From positions 2,116,562 to 2,180,561 of the forward strand of contig AP024673.1 of assembly GCA_025998675.1 (NCBI GenBank): 64,000 bases of DNA, given 5' to 3'. Below, in pieces: positions 60,901 through 64,000 of the stretch. The notes under the pieces were generated by a model, which was not told the origin of the DNA, ran no database searches, and saw only the letters and a list, made by a program, of their open reading frames with translations. The DNA comes from Fimbriimonadales bacterium. Lineage in GTDB: Bacteria > Armatimonadota > Fimbriimonadia > Fimbriimonadales > GBS-DC. How positions within the stretch are numbered: the first letter of the stretch is position 1; each line of letters begins with the position of its first letter. The position numbers were made by a program, and so were the translations under genes.

Positions 60901-61225
60901 GCCGCTCACACAGGTGGTACGTGCGGAGGGGCGCACACTTGCCTGCACCGCGCCGGGACTGCAAACGGCGTCTCTGGAGAACGGCGTCCTGCGTGTGCAG
61001 GTGATTGCCCCCGCCAGCGATGTGCCCGCGCTGTATCTGCTCGTGGCGGGCGTGCGCGCGCCCAGCGCCGTGCGTCTGAACGGCGTTGAACTGCCCCGCG
61101 TGGACGATATGGACGCGCTCCTGTGGCAGTTAGAGTCGCCGCGCTCAGGCTGGGCAATCTATGAGGGTTATCTTCTCGTGCGGCTCGTCGGCGCACCTGC
61201 CGCAACGGTAGAAGTTGAGGAGTAG
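57905..61225 (+). CDS. giant secreted protein of unknown function, probable all-alpha catalytic domain
   Basis: About 1106 residues. The frame is open from 57473, but the upstream part only translates the MITE-like repeat and hairpins. The best start is TTG 57905, which gives a signal peptide (LPIGITLTLALALSLHAHA) and has AGGGGG upstream. Residues about 20-180 resemble a carbohydrate-binding jelly roll (NPGDLLVLTAWAGVDDNAR, YDWAYFAGAQVARL). The middle is beta-rich. Residues about 640-960 are helical and Trp-rich (REDGSWAWQPETPRH, WLDHQPWFGVAVQWNGLVYARAL), like the alpha/alpha-barrel of polysaccharide lyases and six-hairpin glycosidases. No catalytic residues can be named. Confidence 0.7.
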   Translation: MPIGITLTLALALSLHAHALQPASDGVHALEDLTARWTQGQVSNALSAPVVRTVASGGVAMRAGFLHPTARPARNQFTISLPAVNPGDLLVLTAWAGVDDNARRDDPQNPHDGVRMRLIVDGKVVAEADCETAGWRALSADLTPYAGKTVAVAFEADAKGNANYDWAYFAGAQVARLRERFAQKVGRELPPEGVLEVRGRAGDQFTLRAANHAPLSAEIPASGVLWLRYAFAGARSATLTELQPDSVARVYPLLPRLRLETVAARRAVLTLGETTEVVARVRNIGAGTWQNDRAQLSVQALGDVEILSRPELETDLLPPNAVAETRFRVRVGARPRVSLMLRSDAGNDAVILSPVVAANPFSLPATGTVARAENGAGALQNESLRLLITPASSGGHAARLFARQGNEWVPVASSAPLADAIVNAEGAPPKLNAFAVESITADPAGMRLILQGRLGLTARATLEYQLQENRLRCTGRIVAEVNAHLYRFRFPDWRVGDGSFGAAKDEALLPGLEYLLDEEASSSAANAAPPYDARFAPDPYKITAPVMAVRWRNYLVSMEWEPTQGWSGVLRAPNVLFASPNFLEGGANHRLALWVPSIPRWADENTQQAREPFRLLKGESALLQATLIVRTDAHDGIEAMAQYLRRVGMPQPPAPQRNDFAAMQLTVQGLLNAYDPAQRAWQHTNTGPVFYDPQVALGQWALGHRMFPEDARRRQAIEQVRAAVDARPKGQHGLEAAFYVGGLPSALAAAEREIDALIRAQREDGSWAWQPETPRHAILGKAGDSASGWTGQRAAQIGRYAAMTLQPRARESLLRSLRSLSQQRRPEGAQTWELPLHVPDLLAAPYAVDAFLHAHALTGDPEWLPQARLWALRGTPFIYLWHTPEKPIMRGASIPAFGATWLDHQPWFGVAVQWNGLVYARALYRLAPLDSEYDWKRLADAITLCAVQQQEWVSDRRANREGYYPDAFNIPRNTEEYTWDLNPRLIAPCIAQRLGFAIEPLTQVVRAEGRTLACTAPGLQTASLENGVLRVQVIAPASDVPALYLLVAGVRAPSAVRLNGVELPRVDDMDALLWQLESPRSGWAIYEGYLLVRLVGAPAATVEVEE

Positions 61226-61293
61226 ACACGATACGGCGGCTTGTGGTGAACCTTTTTGCCTCGACGCGATCGAGAAGAGGTACAATATAAGTG

Positions 61294-61527
61294 ATGCCCA
61301 AAGTTTACGAGGAACTCGTGGAATTCATCGCGCGGCTCAGCCCGCAAGAGGTGATTAATTTTCGACCGTCGCAAGCCTCGCAGGAGCGGCTGGAGACCCT
61401 GCTGCAGCGCCGCCGTGACTCACGCCTGACCCCAGAAGAAGAGGAAGAACTGCAGAACTATCTGGTTGTTGAACATTTATTCCGTTTGGCAAAAGCGAAG
61501 GCGCATGAATTCATCAGCAACGCATGA
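61294..61527 (+). CDS. small hypothetical protein preceding an HNH nuclease
   Basis: A 77-residue helical, charged protein (VYEELVEFIARLSPQEVINF, then LTPEEEEELQNYLVVEHLFRLAKAKA). Such short proteins commonly precede HNH nucleases in two-gene cassettes, but no function is established. TACAAT (61281-61286) lies seven bases before ATG 61294 (a GTG at 61291 is in frame), so it is probably leaderless. The stop overlaps the HNH start (ATGA). Confidence 0.8.
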   Translation: MPKVYEELVEFIARLSPQEVINFRPSQASQERLETLLQRRRDSRLTPEEEEELQNYLVVEHLFRLAKAKAHEFISNA

Positions 61528-61958
61528 GGCGCAAAATTTCCAAAAGGCTTCGTGAGCTGGTGGCTCAACGCGCAGGTTACCGTTGCGAATATTGTCTGAT
61601 TCATGAGAGTGACACCTTCTACGGATGCCAATTAGAGCATATCATCAGTTTGAAGCACGGCGGTACGAATGACCCTGATAATCTTGCATATGCATGCGCT
61701 TTTTGCAATTATGCCAAAGGTACAGACATAGCGACCTTTCTGGACGACACTGATCATCCCGTACGGCTTTTCAATCCTCGTCGCGATCGGTGGGAGGATC
61801 ATTTCAAGTTGGAAGGGGTTTACATCGTTCCCGTAACGAACATCGGCGAGGCAACAGTGCGATTGCTTGGGCTTAACCACCCTCTGCGACTTGCGGAGCG
61901 AGAGCTTCTAATCCGCGCAGGGCGCTATCATCCACAGCGGAGACACCCCAAACCATGA
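61524..61958 (+). CDS. HNH endonuclease
   Basis: A 144-residue protein with an HNH/zinc fold. The first Cys pair is in YRCEYCLIHE, the catalytic His and Asn region is LEHIISLKHGGTNDPDNLAYACAFCN (written here as two blocks, LEHIISLKHGG and TNDPDNLAYACAFCN), and the second Cys is in CAFCNYAKG. The C-terminal part (RLLGLNHPLRLAERELLI) is the usual tail of this nuclease subgroup. It is coupled to the small upstream gene. Whether it is a mobile-element, defence or toxin-type nuclease cannot be told. Confidence 0.85.
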   Translation: MRRKISKRLRELVAQRAGYRCEYCLIHESDTFYGCQLEHIISLKHGGTNDPDNLAYACAFCNYAKGTDIATFLDDTDHPVRLFNPRRDRWEDHFKLEGVYIVPVTNIGEATVRLLGLNHPLRLAERELLIRAGRYHPQRRHPKP

Positions 61959-62087
61959 AGCGCAATCTTTCTCTGGATTGTTATGTCAAATGCTGCTACA
62001 GTCACCCACTTCCACACTTGGCAGTGTTTCCGCTCGCTGCTTTTGCCAGATGCGCTAACCGCTTTTGGATCTGTTATTCTATCGACT

Positions 62088-63533
62088 CTACATCATAGAC
62101 AACTCAGGCAAAATGCCCCGCTCGTCGAAGGCGCGCTTGAGCTGGCGCATCAGCGAGCGTTCGCCTTCTGTGAGCGCCATGCGGGGCAGCTCGCCGCCTG
62201 AGTGTGACCGCAGCCAGTCCGCGCCGTTCAGCACGCGATATTTCGCCTCCAGCGCGCGGATGCGCGACACGAGCGCGTCGGTCAGCCCGCTCTCGTCGGC
62301 GGCGACATACAGGACGCCGTTGCCCGCGTGCGCCAGCGCCGAGACGCCCGTCAGCTCGCTCCAGCGCGCCGCGGCGTCGGCGATGTCGCTGGGGCGCATC
62401 AGAATTTGCAGCAGCAGCGCATGACGGCGCGGGGCGAGCCAGTCGCGCACCTGCTGTAGCATCGCCGCCGACACAGGCTCCGCAGGGTAGCCGCGCGCAC
62501 GCACCTGCTCGATTTGCCACGCGACGCCCTCCGCGCGCCCCGAAAACTCCAGCAGGATGTAGGGCGCGGGCGCATCCTGCTCGGTCTGCAGCAGCGGCTC
62601 GGCTTGAGGTTCCAGAGTCGTCAACGGCGCAACGACGGGCGGACGCTCCAGCACCGTTGCGCCTGCGTGAATGGGTATGCGAGGCATGCTCTGAGGCGAA
62701 CCTGCCGAGGCAATTGTCGGGTGGTAGTTGAGGGGCGCGGACTCGGCGTCTGGCAGGGCGTCCACGCGCCGCAGCGACTGCGCCGAAACCCAGTCGCCCG
62801 GCGTTTCGCGCAACGCCAGCACGCTAACGCCGTCGGGCTGGAGAGGCAGCGTCATCAATTCGTCGAGCGTCTGTGCCAGCGTCGCCCAGCTGGCGCGCCA
62901 GCCGACGGCGTCGAACTGCTGCGGCAGGGGCTGCACCTTGAGCGTGATTTCGGTCAGCACCGCCAGCGTGCCCCACGAGCCGCACAGCAAACGATGGATG
63001 TCGTACCCTGCGACGCTCTTGACCACCTTCGCGCCGCTTTTGAAGGCGACTCCGTCGGGCGTCACGGCGCGCACGGCAAGCAGTCGGTCGCGCGGCGCGC
63101 CGAACCGATAGCGCCACGAGCCTGCACGGTTGCTGGCGACAATCCCGCCGATGGTCGCCTCGCCGGGCAGCGCGGGGTTCCACGGCAGGTACTGATGGTG
63201 TTCACGGAGTATCTCCTGCACCGCCTGCAGGGTCATCCCCGCGCCGACGGTCAGCACCAGGTCGGCGGGCGAGTAGTCCACCACGCGGTTCAGGCGGCGC
63301 GTGCTGAGCAACCACCACGCGCGTTCAGGCGGTGTGAGATGAGGCAGATGTGTACCGCCGCCCGCAATCACGCACGGCGCGCGCATGGCATGGGTGTATT
63401 CCAGCAGGGCGCACACCTCCGACTCGCTGGCGGGGGCGACCACTGCAAAGGGCGCGGCGTCGCCGATGCAGGCGTGCGAATCGGGCGCGCCGCGCCCCTC
63501 ACTGCCGACAATCGCGTACAGTCCCTCCTGCAT
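62088..63533 (-). CDS. FAD-binding oxidoreductase, GlcE-like glycolate oxidase subunit
   Basis: 481 residues. The FAD-binding PCMH-type domain shows APCVIAGGGTHLPHL, LVLTVGAGMTLQAVQEIL, LPGEATIGGIVASNRAGSWR and SGAKVVKSVAGYDIHRLLCGSWGTLAVLTEI; the last two are GlcE signatures. About 70 residues of Pro-rich sequence (about 265-330, including HAGATVLERPPVVAPLTTL) interrupt the C-terminal domain. GlcD and GlcF are not adjacent on the right. The start ATG 63533 overlaps the stop of the upstream gene (TAATG). Confidence 0.85.
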   Translation of the reverse strand: MQEGLYAIVGSEGRGAPDSHACIGDAAPFAVVAPASESEVCALLEYTHAMRAPCVIAGGGTHLPHLTPPERAWWLLSTRRLNRVVDYSPADLVLTVGAGMTLQAVQEILREHHQYLPWNPALPGEATIGGIVASNRAGSWRYRFGAPRDRLLAVRAVTPDGVAFKSGAKVVKSVAGYDIHRLLCGSWGTLAVLTEITLKVQPLPQQFDAVGWRASWATLAQTLDELMTLPLQPDGVSVLALRETPGDWVSAQSLRRVDALPDAESAPLNYHPTIASAGSPQSMPRIPIHAGATVLERPPVVAPLTTLEPQAEPLLQTEQDAPAPYILLEFSGRAEGVAWQIEQVRARGYPAEPVSAAMLQQVRDWLAPRRHALLLQILMRPSDIADAAARWSELTGVSALAHAGNGVLYVAADESGLTDALVSRIRALEAKYRVLNGADWLRSHSGGELPRMALTEGERSLMRQLKRAFDERGILPELSMM

Positions 63534-63955
63534 TACAGCCTGATATCGATAATGCCCGACACGCCGACGCCCTCCACGCGGTTAATATTGCGTTGGGGGT
63601 TTTTGGTAGAGATGGGGATCAGCGCGCGCAGGCGCACCTCGCGCCCCAGAAAGTCGCCCTCAATCTGGGCGACCGCCTGCACCTTGCGCACCAGTTCGGG
63701 TTTGCCCATCACCTGCGCCGCGCCGATATGTGCGCCATTGCCCGCGCTGAGAATGGGCACGACCTTCGTGGCAAAGTTTCTGTCGGGTTTTGTGTTCGTA
63801 AGGCGGTTCAGCGCGCGATCCATATCCCCGCCGAAGCGGTCCACCGCCAGTGCAATTCCGCCTGCCTTCAGAATCTTGTCCAGCTGCGCATACCCAACCA
63901 CACCGCCCAGCGTCAACAACACTCCAAGCCCAAATGCACGTAGTTGCCGTGTCAT
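63533..63955 (-). CDS. hypothetical secreted protein coupled to the GlcE-like gene
   Basis: A 140-residue protein with a signal peptide (AFGLGVLLTLGGVVGYA). LDKILKAGGIALAVDRFGGD, TKVVPILSAGNGAHIGAAQV and EVRLRALIPIST are visible, but no family is recognised. GGGAGGT is the ribosome site and TATACT (63975-63980, minus strand) the -10 box. One-base overlap with the following GlcE-like gene suggests an operon. Confidence 0.75.
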   Translation of the reverse strand: MTRQLRAFGLGVLLTLGGVVGYAQLDKILKAGGIALAVDRFGGDMDRALNRLTNTKPDRNFATKVVPILSAGNGAHIGAAQVMGKPELVRKVQAVAQIEGDFLGREVRLRALIPISTKNPQRNINRVEGVGVSGIIDIRL

Positions 63956-64000
63956 AGAAACCTCCCTGTTGCGTAGTATACCTGTTGGACGCGCAAACGG

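Overview
The window is a 64 kb GC-rich bacterial chromosome segment with densely packed, largely housekeeping genes on both strands. The gene content fits a free-living, respiring bacterium that makes menaquinone by the futalosine route (mqnE), heme A (ctaA) and periplasmic disulfides (VKOR-DsbA fusion). Several secreted proteins end in paired Asp-rich dockerin-like EF-hand repeats or carry glycan-active domains. That mix, plus LacI/GntR hybrid regulation, suggests a member of the Armatimonadota (Fimbriimonadales-like), possibly thermophilic. This is inference from gene content; no marker comparison could be run.

Layout. 1-2.1 kb: yggT-divIVA, then a 1.1 kb non-coding block with a repeat family, a three-repeat CRISPR mini-array without cas genes, and a 117-bp mobile-repeat-like element. 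2.1-7.6 kb (minus): acylphosphatase, a frameshifted membrane protein, VKOR-DsbA, hisS, methyltransferase. 7.7-10.8 kb: proline dehydrogenase, isochorismatase-like hydrolase, alpha-L-fucosidase. 10.8-22.2 kb: parB-parA, grpE-glmM, pncB, a large secreted GH13 enzyme, an HDOD protein, rsmG and a glycosyltransferase. 22.2-22.5 kb: a cluster of about ten DnaA-box-like 9-mers, which with parAB and rsmG nearby is the likely chromosome origin although dnaA is not in view. 22.7-30.3 kb: carB, hpt, a tandem pair of Uma2 nucleases, a nitrilase-family gene, rplJ-rplL with an attenuator-type leader. 30.3-44 kb: MNT/HEPN toxin-antitoxin, ABC permease, tRNA-Cys, trpE, a regulator, HD-GYP, ApbE, a TPP enzyme, an ArgD-like aminotransferase. 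43.6-52.1 kb: GT2, coaD with an extra N-terminal domain, ABC exporter permease, hrcA, trpG, a dockerin-like protein, and a CcrM-type solitary DNA methyltransferase. 52.2-64 kb: ctaA-mqnE, a membrane protein with the three signature motifs of presenilin-type GxGD proteases, a type IV pilin-like gene behind a structured leader, miaB, a giant secreted protein, an HNH cassette and a GlcE-like oxidase.

Cross-cutting observations. (1) Many genes start 5-8 bases after a TATAAT/TATACT-like -10 box, so leaderless transcription seems common, and this corrects several start codons. (2) Most of these -10 boxes are preceded by GG. (3) A 53-bp cloverleaf-like palindromic element occurs three times, once in frame inside carB. 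(4) A 13-bp palindrome, TTAGCCACGCTAA, occurs three times after divIVA and once in the origin region.

The most novel-looking item is the presenilin-like protein at 54366-55262. The origin, the in-frame palindromic element and the leaderless promoter architecture come next.
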